A stretch of DNA of 22,039 nt from Bacillota bacterium (GTDB taxonomy: Bacteria; Bacillota; Clostridia; Christensenellales; CAG-138). The notes beneath the pieces are model-generated. The model had not been told where the DNA came from. It saw nothing but the letters and a program-made list of their open reading frames with translations, and searched no databases. Positions 14,445 to 21,301 of the stretch are shown here, piece by piece. A program made the position numbers and the translations under genes. Within the stretch, counting starts at the first letter, position 1; the number at the start of each line of letters is the position of its first letter. The DNA is taken from contig JAEYLA010000005.1 of NCBI GenBank assembly GCA_023461495.1, positions 1 through 22,039 on the forward strand. Reading direction: 5' to 3'.

Positions 14445-16103
14445 TTACGGTATTTCCACAATAATGGGAAGAATGACCGGATTGCGCTTGGTTTTGTTGT
14501 AAAGATATTCTCGCAGGCTGTTGCGCATCCCGTTTTTAATATTCGCCCAATCGGACTGGTGATGGCTTTCAAACGACGCAGCCTGCGGGCGCAAAATATC
14601 GCACGCTTCGTTGATCAAATCCTCGGATTCGCGCACATAGACAAAACCGCGGGAAATCAGATCCGGGCCTGCCAACAGCTTACCCGTTTTCTTCTGCAGC
14701 GCAATGACGATTGCCACAAGGCCATCCTGGGACAACAGACGCCGGTCTTTAAGTACGACATTACCGATATCGCCTATGCCAAGGCCGTCCACCATGACGC
14801 TGCCCGCGGGCACGCTGCCATTGATTTTTCCGGCGTTTACAGTAAGCTCCACCACATCGCCGATGTCCGTCACAAACACGTTCTCAGGGTTCACACCCAT
14901 TTCCTGCGCAAGCTGGCCGTGCATATAAAGATGCCGGTATTCGCCATGCACCGGGATAAAATACTTGGGCTTTGTCAGGTTGAGCATCAGGCGCAGCTCT
15001 TCCCGGCAGGCGTGCCCGGAAACATGGACATCCGCCATCTGATCATAAACGACCATTGCGCCTTTTTGGAACAGCTGGTTGATAACGCGCGCCACCCCGC
15101 GTTCATTGCCGGGAATGGCGGAAGCGGAGATAATGACAGTATCGCCCTTGCCGATATTGAGCTTATGCGAGGAGTTCGCCATACGGAAAAGCCCGCTCAT
15201 AGGTTCTCCCTGGCTGCCCGTCGTAATGACGCATACCTGCTCATCGCGGTATTTACGCAGTTTTTCGACCTCAACAATGCTTTCCTGCGGAATGTTGAGA
15301 TAGCCAAGCTCAATCGCCGTCTGGGCGATGTTCACCATGCTTCGGCCCTGGAAACAGATCACACGGCCATGCGCGACGGCAACGTCAGCCACCTGCTGAA
15401 TGCGGTAGATATTGGACGCAAACGAGGCGACAATGACCCGGCCTTCCGCCATATCAAAGTAATGCTCAAACGTCTTGCCGATTTCCCGTTCAGATTGCGT
15501 ATGTCCCGGCCGTTCCACATTCGTACTGTCCGACATCAGGGCAAGCACACCTTTTGAACCGTAGTGAGCAAACCGCGCAATGTTCATAGGTTCGCCGTCA
15601 ATCGGCGTAAAGTCCACCTTAAAATCGCCCGTATGGATGACCGTGCCGATCGGTGTTGTCACTGCAAGCGCTACCGCGCCAGCAATCGAGTGGCAGGTCT
15701 TAATAAACTCTATTTGGAAACAGCCCAACCGCAGCGTATCGCCAGGGTTCACACAGTGCAGCATTTCCTTGCCGAGCTTATGCTCGTCCAGTTTATGTTC
15801 AATCAACGCAACAGTCAGCTTTGTACCGTAAACCGGCACATCGCTAAATTTCTGCAGCGCAAACGGCAGCGCGCCGATGTGGTCTTCATGCCCGTGGGTA
15901 ATCAAAAATCCACGCAGCTTGTCACTATTCTTTTCTAAGTATGTCATGTCAGGGATTACAAGGTCAATGCCGAGCATTTCTTCATCAGGGAAGATCAACC
16001 CGCAATCGACCACGACAATGTCCTTCCCGTATTCGATTACGGTCATGTTCTTGCCGATCTCTGCCACACCGCCAAGCGGAATAATCTTTAGTTTTGAGGC
16101 CAA
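14445..16103 (-). CDS. rnj: Ribonuclease J
   Basis: A 552-residue metallo-beta-lactamase/beta-CASP exo- and endoribonuclease that matures and degrades mRNA and rRNA in the cytoplasm. The metal motif H-G-H-E-D-H is at 70-75 and T-G-D-F-K-V-D follows. S-D-S-T-N-V-E-R-P-G begins the beta-CASP region. S-A-S-A-I-P-G-N-E, then V-S-G-H-A and P-V-H-G-E-Y-R-H-L are the downstream metal and RNA motifs. The length and C-terminal domain are normal. The start is TTG at 16103, after AAGGAG with about 10-12 bases; no ATG is placed better. A strong promoter and a 150-base structured leader lie upstream. Whether it is J1 or J2 is not decided. Confidence 0.95.
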   Translation of the reverse strand: MASKLKIIPLGGVAEIGKNMTVIEYGKDIVVVDCGLIFPDEEMLGIDLVIPDMTYLEKNSDKLRGFLITHGHEDHIGALPFALQKFSDVPVYGTKLTVALIEHKLDEHKLGKEMLHCVNPGDTLRLGCFQIEFIKTCHSIAGAVALAVTTPIGTVIHTGDFKVDFTPIDGEPMNIARFAHYGSKGVLALMSDSTNVERPGHTQSEREIGKTFEHYFDMAEGRVIVASFASNIYRIQQVADVAVAHGRVICFQGRSMVNIAQTAIELGYLNIPQESIVEVEKLRKYRDEQVCVITTGSQGEPMSGLFRMANSSHKLNIGKGDTVIISASAIPGNERGVARVINQLFQKGAMVVYDQMADVHVSGHACREELRLMLNLTKPKYFIPVHGEYRHLYMHGQLAQEMGVNPENVFVTDIGDVVELTVNAGKINGSVPAGSVMVDGLGIGDIGNVVLKDRRLLSQDGLVAIVIALQKKTGKLLAGPDLISRGFVYVRESEDLINEACDILRPQAASFESHHQSDWANIKNGMRNSLREYLYNKTKRNPVILPIIVEIP

Positions 16104-16138
16104 AAAAACAACTCTCCTTTTTCTTTGGGGACTATGGC

Positions 16139-16207
16139 AAGCGCAATCCCGAAGTTTGCCCTATGGACGCCTGTCCTGTGCTGACAGGTAGCCATAATCG
16201 GGCGCTT
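16139..16207 (-). ncRNA. Structured 5' leader of the RNase J mRNA (unrecognised element)
   Basis: On the minus-strand transcript AAGCGC-CCG pairs with CGG and GCGCTT (with a 4-base bulge), ATGG with CCAT inside that, and CCTGTC with GACAGG at the tip. The nested three-tier hairpin fills the middle of the leader and ends about 35 bases ahead of the start codon. No T tract follows. I do not know a matching RNA family. Confidence 0.5.
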
Positions 16208-16261
16208 TTGGTATGTTCTCTTGCGGTCGTCTCCCGAACTCTTTCGCTGACAACTTGTGTT

Positions 16262-16290
16262 ATTATACGCTTTTAGCGCACAATTGACAA
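16262..16290 (-). promoter_or_regulatory. SigA promoter of the RNase J gene
   Basis: The minus strand reads TTGTCA, 17 bases, TATAAT, giving a predicted leader of about 150 bases. Confidence 0.85.
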
Positions 16291-16307
16291 GCGCAACAAA
16301 ATTTTCA

Positions 16308-16721
16308 TTATCCCGATGCAGATTTTTTCAGCTGCAAGACGAGGCTTCCGGCAATCCCCGCGACAAAGCCCATCAGCATGTCGGCCAGAAGACCGAGTGT
16401 AAATGCCATCGTTTTTTCCACCAGGGAGAATGCTGCAAATGCAAGCAATACGTAGGCAGCGCCGCCAATGCCACCCCAGAGCCAACCGCGCCCTTGGGCG
16501 CTGCGCGCGGCAAACAAACCTGCAAACGCGGCGCAAAGCGCTTTAATCACGCTTGTTGCCACAGGGATTGCGCCTTCGCCTACCAGTTCAATTTTAAGCA
16601 GCAGCGCAAAAAGCAATATGGCGATAATGGTCACAACGCATCCAAGCAACGCCGCCTTGATTACGCCCAAAAGCATTCCGTTATGCCTCTCCGGCTGTTT
16701 TTTTCTGCGTTTTGTCCTCAT
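16308..16721 (-). CDS. TIGR04086-family membrane protein
   Basis: A 137-residue protein with a very basic N-terminus (M-R-T-K-R-R-K-K) and four membrane segments (about 18-42, 48-68, 76-98 and 105-130). The small Gly/Ala-rich helices resemble TIGR04086 proteins, which in Clostridia sit next to yajC; function is unknown. The ATG follows GAGGGGG by 8 bases. It lies downstream of yajC, with a terminator between, so it may need partial read-through or its own promoter; none was clear. Confidence 0.75.
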   Translation of the reverse strand: MRTKRRKKQPERHNGMLLGVIKAALLGCVVTIIAILLFALLLKIELVGEGAIPVATSVIKALCAAFAGLFAARSAQGRGWLWGGIGGAAYVLLAFAAFSLVEKTMAFTLGLLADMLMGFVAGIAGSLVLQLKKSASG

Positions 16722-16765
16722 ATGGTATTCCCCCTCATATCCTATGGCAATACCTATGCGGCAAT

Positions 16766-16804
16766 AAAAAAAAACATACCGGCAACATTTGTGCTGCCGG
16801 TATG
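16766..16804 (-). terminator. Intrinsic terminator after yajC
   Basis: CATACCGGCA (16775-16784) and TGCCGGTATG (16795-16804) form a perfect 10-bp stem. The minus strand then has nine T residues. Confidence 0.92.
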
Positions 16805-16822
16805 TAACAGACGATGAACCTA

Positions 16823-17146
16823 TTACTTTACTTCTTTGACTTCCTCAGACATGGTGTTTTCCGCCGCAACATTCTCCACCGTGGAAATTGCACCGCGGGT
16901 AAATACCAGACGAACCTTATCCGGCCCGACGATCAGGGTCACCACATCATCCTTGATGGAGCCGATCGTGCCATAGATGCCGCCGATGGTGCGCACACGG
17001 TCGCCCGGCTTCAAGGCATTGAGCATGTCTTTCACTTTTTTATCGCGCCTGCGCTGCGGAATGATCATCACGGCGAACATGACAACCATAAGTATGATCA
17101 TCAAGAAAGTGGGGTTTTGGAAAAAACTGACGGCTTCCTGAGGCAT
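16823..17146 (-). CDS. yajC: Preprotein translocase subunit YajC
   Basis: A 107-residue inner-membrane protein associated with the Sec/YidC export machinery. One membrane helix (about 13-31) precedes the motif I-P-Q-R-R-R-D-K-K-V-K and the conserved L-K-P-G-D-R-V-R-T-I-G-G-I-Y-G-T-I. The C-terminal tail is acidic and variable. The ATG at 17146 follows AAGGAAGG. It has its own promoter (17184-17211) and terminator. Confidence 0.92.
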   Translation of the reverse strand: MPQEAVSFFQNPTFLMIILMVVMFAVMIIPQRRRDKKVKDMLNALKPGDRVRTIGGIYGTIGSIKDDVVTLIVGPDKVRLVFTRGAISTVENVAAENTMSEEVKEVK

Positions 17147-17183
17147 TCTTCTTACCTTCCTTTACATATGTTTGCAGACTAAG

Positions 17184-17211
17184 TGTATAGCAAAATACCA
17201 TGGTGCGTCAA
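17184..17211 (-). promoter_or_regulatory. Likely SigA promoter of yajC
   Basis: The minus strand reads TTGACG, 16 bases, TATACA, about 40 bases ahead of the yajC start. The -10 is imperfect. Confidence 0.55.
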
Positions 17212-17282
17212 GGTCTTTATCATCCCTCCAGAAAGGTGCATGCAAGAAGTTCCAGCATGTTCACACTGTGGACACAAGAGAA

Positions 17283-18179
17283 TTAAGGCCGGAGCACGGC
17301 GTCATATTTTTCAATCAGTTTGACTGGCTGATAGGAAAGCTTTGCTTTGCGCATGCCCGGGATTCCCATATCCTCCTCGCGGTTGATATAGGTGACATCC
17401 GACCAGGCATGCTCCGCAAACTGCTGGTTAATCACGGCATAAAGCCCCGTGTAAGATGCGTCCGCCTTTTCGATATGGATTACGGCATCTTTCTTCACAC
17501 GTTCCCCCAGAGAAAACGCGACGAGCTTTTCCCCAACATAAATGCAGCCGCCTTGGACTTCAAGCGCCTCCATGTTGGGCAGAAGAAAAGAAATCGCTTT
17601 CATCTCCCCTAAAATTCCAGGCTCATTAATATCCTTTTCCTGCAGCCAGCTCATATACAGATCCATACATTCTTTTGTCCGCTCCGGCGTCAAAGGCGCA
17701 TATGTAAACTGATACTGTGAGGTAAATTGATTGATATGGTTGCGCTTGGCGTGATATTTGCGGCCCTTGAGGGCAATCAAATCCTCCGCATGATAGACGT
17801 AATCAAAGGTGTTGCGATCGGGGATGAGGGAAAACAAAGGCGCATGGGTTTGGAACAGCTCCACAAAGCGCCCGTTCACGGAACGGAACCGCGGCGCAAC
17901 GCCTATGGCGTTAAAATAATCATAAGCAGCCTGCAGCGCAATGCCATAATCCATAGAAAAATCCTTGGGAATTGGCGGGAACATAAATGGATGCTGCTTT
18001 TTCGCAAACTGCAGCCGTATATAGAGAACCTCGTTTTCTTGCGCCCATTGTATTTTTCCATCCTGGCCCCAGATAATGAAATTTGTAAATGTAAGCTCTG
18101 AGCACTCAAATCCGTGCGGCTTTATATAGGCGTCAATAATGGGTTTGTCATCAAGACGGACGGGTTGGAATTGAAGCAA
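17283..18179 (-). CDS. DUF2156 (phosphatidylglycerol lysyltransferase C-terminal-like) protein
   Basis: A 298-residue soluble protein with two GNAT-like halves. Its start F-x-P-V-x-L-x-D-K-P-I-I-D and F-T-N-F-I-I-W-G, the middle K-G-R-K-Y-H-A-K-R-N-H-I-N-Q-F and the end Y-I-N-R-E-E-D-M-G-I-P-G-M-R-K-A-K match DUF2156 proteins. These resemble the catalytic part of MprF but lack the flippase membrane domain. They may transfer an aminoacyl group; the acceptor is unknown. The start is TTG 18179, with AAGGAAGG 8 bases ahead. It is transcribed alone, divergent from bioY. Confidence 0.85.
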   Translation of the reverse strand: MLQFQPVRLDDKPIIDAYIKPHGFECSELTFTNFIIWGQDGKIQWAQENEVLYIRLQFAKKQHPFMFPPIPKDFSMDYGIALQAAYDYFNAIGVAPRFRSVNGRFVELFQTHAPLFSLIPDRNTFDYVYHAEDLIALKGRKYHAKRNHINQFTSQYQFTYAPLTPERTKECMDLYMSWLQEKDINEPGILGEMKAISFLLPNMEALEVQGGCIYVGEKLVAFSLGERVKKDAVIHIEKADASYTGLYAVINQQFAEHAWSDVTYINREEDMGIPGMRKAKLSYQPVKLIEKYDAVLRP

Positions 18180-18241
18180 CTTCTTTACCTTCCTTACAGC
18201 ATTCTATCAGTACGCGCATTGCCTAGCGCGCATCCTTTACT

Positions 18242-18269
18242 ATTCTACCGCAAATTCTGTAATCTGTAA
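18242..18269 (-). promoter_or_regulatory. Possible promoter of the DUF2156 gene
   Basis: The minus strand reads TTACAG, 16 bases, TAGAAT, about 65 bases ahead of the TTG start. Confidence 0.5.
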
Positions 18270-18298
18270 CATACAAAATTACGAACATCTTTTCCTGC

Positions 18299-18327
18299 TT
18301 GCCAAAATCTTATTCACATTGTAAACT
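18299..18327 (+). promoter_or_regulatory. Likely SigA promoter of bioY
   Basis: TTGCCA, 17 bases, TAAACT. The -10 hexamer lies inside the left half of the BirA operator, so bound BirA would block it. Confidence 0.6.
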
Positions 18328-18350
18328 ATTTACGAAACAACAGTTAACAT
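18319..18350 (+). promoter_or_regulatory. BirA (biotin repressor) operator
   Basis: TTGTAAAC (18319-18326), 16 bases, GTTAACAT (18343-18350). This fits the BirA box (TGTAAAC, 14-16 bases, GTTwACA) and sits between the bioY promoter and its start. Confidence 0.88.
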
Positions 18351-18366
18351 TAAGAGGTAATTTGCA

Positions 18367-18927
18367 ATGAAATTATCGTTACGTTCCATGCTTTTTGCTG
18401 CGATGTTTGCAGCGCTGACCGCAGTGGGCGCATTTATGAAATTTCCCATTCCACCCTACCCTGTCCCAATGACGCTGCAAACGGCTTTTGTATACCTTGC
18501 CGGTATTCTTTTGCCGCCTTCCGCCGCCTTTTTTTCTCAACTTATTTATATCCTGATCGGGCTCATCGGCGTACCTGTGTTTGCAAACGGGGGCGGGCTT
18601 GGCTATATTTTTGATCCGACATTCGGATATTTGCTTGCATTCCTGCTCGCAGCGCCGCTTATGAGCATTGCGGCTTCCCGCACACTTTACCGTGGTAGGA
18701 AATGGATGTTTGCATTGCTCGGATTTGGGATTATCCTTCTGGTACAATTGATTGGGGTTTCCTACATGGCGCTGATTTCCTCTGTATACCTTGCAAAGCC
18801 GCTTGCAATGTCGCGCGCGGTGTATCTGATTTACATTTTCCTTCCGCTGGACCTGATTAAATTGCTGTTGGTGACGATATTGGGCGCACAGCTGAAAAAG
18901 CGCGCACCGCAACTATTCCAGGCTTAG
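18367..18927 (+). CDS. bioY: Biotin transporter S component BioY
   Basis: A 186-residue membrane protein, the substrate-binding S component of an ECF biotin importer. Six membrane segments are visible. The family motif M-K-F-P-I-P-P-Y-P-V-P-M-T-L-Q-T lies at 24-39, and G-G-G-L-G-Y-I-F-D-P-T-F-G-Y follows. The ATG has AAGAGGT ahead by about 8 bases. Its energy-coupling partners (EcfA/EcfT) are not in the window and are probably shared. Expression is probably repressed by BirA with biotin, from the operator upstream. Confidence 0.94.
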   Translation: MKLSLRSMLFAAMFAALTAVGAFMKFPIPPYPVPMTLQTAFVYLAGILLPPSAAFFSQLIYILIGLIGVPVFANGGGLGYIFDPTFGYLLAFLLAAPLMSIAASRTLYRGRKWMFALLGFGIILLVQLIGVSYMALISSVYLAKPLAMSRAVYLIYIFLPLDLIKLLLVTILGAQLKKRAPQLFQA

Positions 18928-18967
18928 AACAAGCTTGGCCGGTGTCAAGCGCCCTACATGCTCTTTT

Positions 18968-18999
18968 GCTTCGCATAGCGCTGCTGTGTGAAGCTTTTT
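18968..18999 (+). terminator. Intrinsic terminator after bioY
   Basis: GCTTCGCATAGC (18968-18979) pairs along its full length with GCTGTGTGAAGC (18983-18994), with two G-U pairs, and is followed by five T. Confidence 0.9.
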
Positions 19000-19145
19000 C
19001 GTCTTAGCGAGCATCCAGAATCCACCCCGTTATCTGTTCCTGCATTGCGCTAAACATGTGCATTTCACCCAATTCCCTCACGAAAAAAGTTCATGCGGCA
19101 TACCATATCCATAGTCGAATTCGACAATTATGGAGGTGGCTTTGC

Positions 19146-20135
19146 ATGAAAAGGGTTGTTGCTCTGCTGTTGCTTACCGCTATGATCTGCCTTGCTTTTG
19201 CGGGATGTGCAAAAGAACAGCAGATCAGAAAAGTACGCCTCAATGAGGTAACGCGCTCCGTATTCTATGCGCCGCAATATGTGGCTGCAGCCAACGGTTA
19301 CTTTGCAGAAGAAGGACTGGAAGTAGAGATTACCACCGGCGGCGGCTCTGACAAGACGATGACGGCGCTCCTCTCCGGCCAGGCGGATATCGGGTTAATG
19401 GGGCCGGAAACCGGCGTATATGTGTACAATGAGGGCAAGGAAGACCATCCCATCATCGTTGGGCAGCTTACAAAGCGCGATGGATCGTTTTTGGTTGGAC
19501 GCGCGGCGGAACCAGATTTTCAATGGGAAAACCTGAAGGGTAAGACCATTATCGGGGGCAGAAAGGGCGGGATGCCGCTGATGACATTCCTTTACGTGCT
19601 CAAAGAGCATGGACTTACCCCGGGAACCGATGTGACCGTGATAGACAACATCCAGTTTAACCTCATGGGCGGCGCGTTTGAAGGCGGCACGGGCGATTAT
19701 GTCACATTGTTTGAACCTGTTGCATCCACATTCACGCTTGCCGGAAAAGGCCATATTGTTGCAAGCGTCGGCGAGGCTTCAGGCGAAGTGCCCTATACCA
19801 CCTATATGGTCAGCAAGCAGCTGCTAAAAGACGATCCCGCATTTGTAGAAAGCTTCCTGCGGGCTATTTATAAAGCACAGAAATGGGTCATGACCGCAAC
19901 GGATGAACAAGTGGCAAAGGCAATTCAGCCGTTCTTCCCGGACGCCAGCCTCGAAGTGCTCGTTTCCGTCGCGCACAACTACCGGGAAACCGATTCCTGG
20001 AAATCCGAGCCTGCGATGGAAGAAAAGGATTTTGAGCGAATGCTGACCATCATTGACTCTGCAGGCGAACTAAAGGCAAAGATCCCGTTTGCAGCGCTGG
20101 TGGATAACAGCATCGCAGAAAAAGCTATGCGCTAA
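19146..20135 (+). CDS. ABC transporter substrate-binding lipoprotein (NMT1/SsuA/TauA-like)
   Basis: A 329-residue exported lipoprotein. The signal peptide covers residues 1-20 and the lipobox A-F-A-G-C puts the lipid on Cys21. The binding domain has the NMT1/THI5-like start F-Y-A-P-Q-Y-V-A-A-A-N-G-Y-F-A-E-E-G-L-E, then A-L-L-S-G-Q-A-D-I-G-L-M-G-P-E. Relatives bind nitrate, taurine, sulphonates, thiamine precursors or other small molecules; the ligand cannot be told here. I chose ATG 19146 because GGAGGTGG precedes it; a longer frame from 19056 has no signal peptide at its start. No permease or ATPase gene accompanies it. It ends 1 base from the convergent small gene. Confidence 0.88.
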   Translation: MKRVVALLLLTAMICLAFAGCAKEQQIRKVRLNEVTRSVFYAPQYVAAANGYFAEEGLEVEITTGGGSDKTMTALLSGQADIGLMGPETGVYVYNEGKEDHPIIVGQLTKRDGSFLVGRAAEPDFQWENLKGKTIIGGRKGGMPLMTFLYVLKEHGLTPGTDVTVIDNIQFNLMGGAFEGGTGDYVTLFEPVASTFTLAGKGHIVASVGEASGEVPYTTYMVSKQLLKDDPAFVESFLRAIYKAQKWVMTATDEQVAKAIQPFFPDASLEVLVSVAHNYRETDSWKSEPAMEEKDFERMLTIIDSAGELKAKIPFAALVDNSIAEKAMR

Positions 20136-20136
20136 T

Positions 20137-20328
20137 TTACGCCGCACGTTTTGGCAGCATGCAGTAAGCGTCGCTGCGCATATCATGAACGAACAATTGA
20201 CGGCGCTCTTCGCGGGCACGTTTTTTCTCTAAAAGGCGTGCCCTTTTCTTTGCCGCTTCTATTCCCTGCCCCAACAACATACCGATTAAAATTCCCGGAA
20301 GCACAAAACACAACAGAATGCCGGCCAT
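20137..20328 (-). CDS. Small single-helix membrane protein under a repressor-type operator
   Basis: A 63-residue protein. Residues 1-22 (M-A-G-I-L-L-C-F-V-L-P-G-I-L-I-G-M) form one membrane helix, and the rest is a highly basic helix rich in Arg, Lys and Glu. I do not recognise a family. ATG 20328 follows GGGGAGG by 7 bases; the longer frame from 20367 would overlap this site. A perfect 17-bp operator lies just upstream at 20349-20365, like the two sites at the XRE-S24 gene. A consensus promoter at 20489-20517 points towards it. It is probably a target of that regulator. Confidence 0.7.
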   Translation of the reverse strand: MAGILLCFVLPGILIGMLLGQGIEAAKKRARLLEKKRAREERRQLFVHDMRSDAYCMLPKRAA

Positions 20329-20348
20329 AAAAAATCCTCCCCATTTAT

Positions 20349-20365
20349 GTTTCCGAAACGGAAAC
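20349..20365. promoter_or_regulatory. Operator 1 of the XRE-S24 regulator (before the small membrane protein gene)
   Basis: GTTTCC-GAAAC-GGAAAC is a 17-bp perfect palindrome within a 23-base inverted repeat (20346-20368). It lies between the divergent promoter and the small gene's ribosome-binding site, so it could act as a roadblock or as an RNA hairpin. Confidence 0.7.
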
Positions 20366-20488
20366 ATATTTTGAAATAAAAAACGTGCATACTGTAAAGA
20401 AGCAAATATCTACTGGAAAAGCCCTTGCTTGTTCTGGAACTTCTCCGGATTAAGTTTCCTTACAGAGCCCGTTGTTGGCTATGTTTTC

Positions 20489-20517
20489 ATTATAGTATCC
20501 TATTTGGAAACCGTCAA
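20489..20517 (-). promoter_or_regulatory. Divergent SigA promoter containing operator 2
   Basis: The minus strand reads TTGACG, 17 bases, TATAAT. The 17-base spacer (20495-20511) is exactly operator 2, GTTTCC-AAATA-GGATAC on this strand. It points to the small gene at 20328, giving a leader of about 150 bases. Confidence 0.85.
20495..20511. promoter_or_regulatory. Operator 2 of the XRE-S24 regulator
   Basis: GTATCC-TATTT-GGAAAC. It is the exact reverse complement of operator 3 (20572-20588), with 60 bases between them. Confidence 0.8.
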
Positions 20518-20561
20518 GCACAAATTTGGAAGAATTTAAGTATTTGAAATGCGAAAACCGC

Positions 20562-20591
20562 TTGCATTCATGTTTCCAAATAGGATACAAT
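20562..20591 (+). promoter_or_regulatory. SigA promoter of the XRE-S24 gene
   Basis: TTGCAT, 18 bases, TACAAT. Operator 3 overlaps the spacer and the -10, which fits negative autoregulation. Confidence 0.7.
20572..20588. promoter_or_regulatory. Operator 3 of the XRE-S24 regulator
   Basis: GTTTCC-AAATA-GGATAC. It is the third copy of the 17-bp site and overlaps the regulator's own promoter. Confidence 0.8.
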
Positions 20592-20631
20592 AACGATACG
20601 GAATAGAACGCTTCTGAAAGCAGGTGAACCA

Positions 20632-21231
20632 ATGAACCGTATTAAGGATTTGCGCCTGCAAAACGGCTATACGCAGGATATGCTGGGCAACTTCCTCGGT
20701 GTACAAAAAGCTGCAATCTGTAAATATGAAACCGGACGCGCGTCTTTGCCACAGGAAATGTTATTGCGCCTTGCCGATCTTTTTTCAGTTAGCACAGATT
20801 ATTTGTTGGGCAGGGACGCAGCATCCCCTTCTGCGCCGTTTGCGTTCCATATGATTGATCTCCCTGTCGTAGGCCGGGTGCATGCAGGATTGCCCATATT
20901 GGCGGAAGAAAATGTGGAGGAGCATATCAGCGTACCGGCTGCCGATGTGCAGAACGGAGAATTCTTCTTTATGGAAGTGGAAGGCGATTGTATGACGGAC
21001 GCGCATATCGTGGAAGGCGCGCTGGTACTCGTTCGCTTGCAGCCTAGGGTGGAAAACGGACAGATTGCGGTTGTACGCATCAATGATGAAGTGGTGCTGC
21101 GCCATGTCAAATGGGTGCGCAACCAGCTGATCCTCTACCCCGCCAACCCCAATTACGATCCTATGGTGATTGCAAGCGGGGATGTACAGATTATCGGCCG
21201 GGTGGTTGAGGTCCGCATCCGAGGACTGTAA
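20632..21231 (+). CDS. XRE-family regulator with LexA/S24-like domain; catalytic dyad replaced
   Basis: A 199-residue repressor-like protein. The N-terminal helix-turn-helix (about 2-60) has Y-T-Q-D-M-L-G-N-F-L-G-V-Q-K-A-A-I-C-K-Y-E. The C-terminal S24 domain (about 75-199) has the Ala85-Gly86 cleavage motif in V-G-R-V-H-A-G-L-P. At the catalytic Ser position the sequence is E-G-D-C-M (Cys120) instead of G-D-S-M. At the catalytic Lys position it is E-V-V-L-R-H-V (Arg157) instead of E-V-x-V-K-R. Lys160 lies nearby but three residues off. So RecA-stimulated self-cleavage is doubtful. The ATG follows AGGTGA. Three operators surround its promoter. A terminator follows at 21254. Confidence 0.93.
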   Translation: MNRIKDLRLQNGYTQDMLGNFLGVQKAAICKYETGRASLPQEMLLRLADLFSVSTDYLLGRDAASPSAPFAFHMIDLPVVGRVHAGLPILAEENVEEHISVPAADVQNGEFFFMEVEGDCMTDAHIVEGALVLVRLQPRVENGQIAVVRINDEVVLRHVKWVRNQLILYPANPNYDPMVIASGDVQIIGRVVEVRIRGL

Positions 21232-21253
21232 GCCGATAAACTCAAATTAGAGA

Positions 21254-21294
21254 AGCGCCGGTATCGTGCATTGATACGATATCCGGCGCTTTTT
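21254..21294 (+). terminator. Intrinsic terminator of the XRE-S24 gene
   Basis: GCGCCGG (21255-21261) pairs with CCGGCGC (21283-21289), extended inwards by TATCGT and ACGATA, then five T. Confidence 0.92.
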
Positions 21295-21301
21295 ATGCTG
21301 T

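Noticed and set aside
17259..17275. Imperfect palindrome TGTTCACACTGTGGACA downstream of the DUF2156 gene
   Set aside because: It has mismatches and no T tract, and it matches no regulator site that I know.
20450..20632. 60-codon frame on the minus strand across the divergent promoters
   Set aside because: It runs through two promoters and two operators and has no ribosome-binding site.
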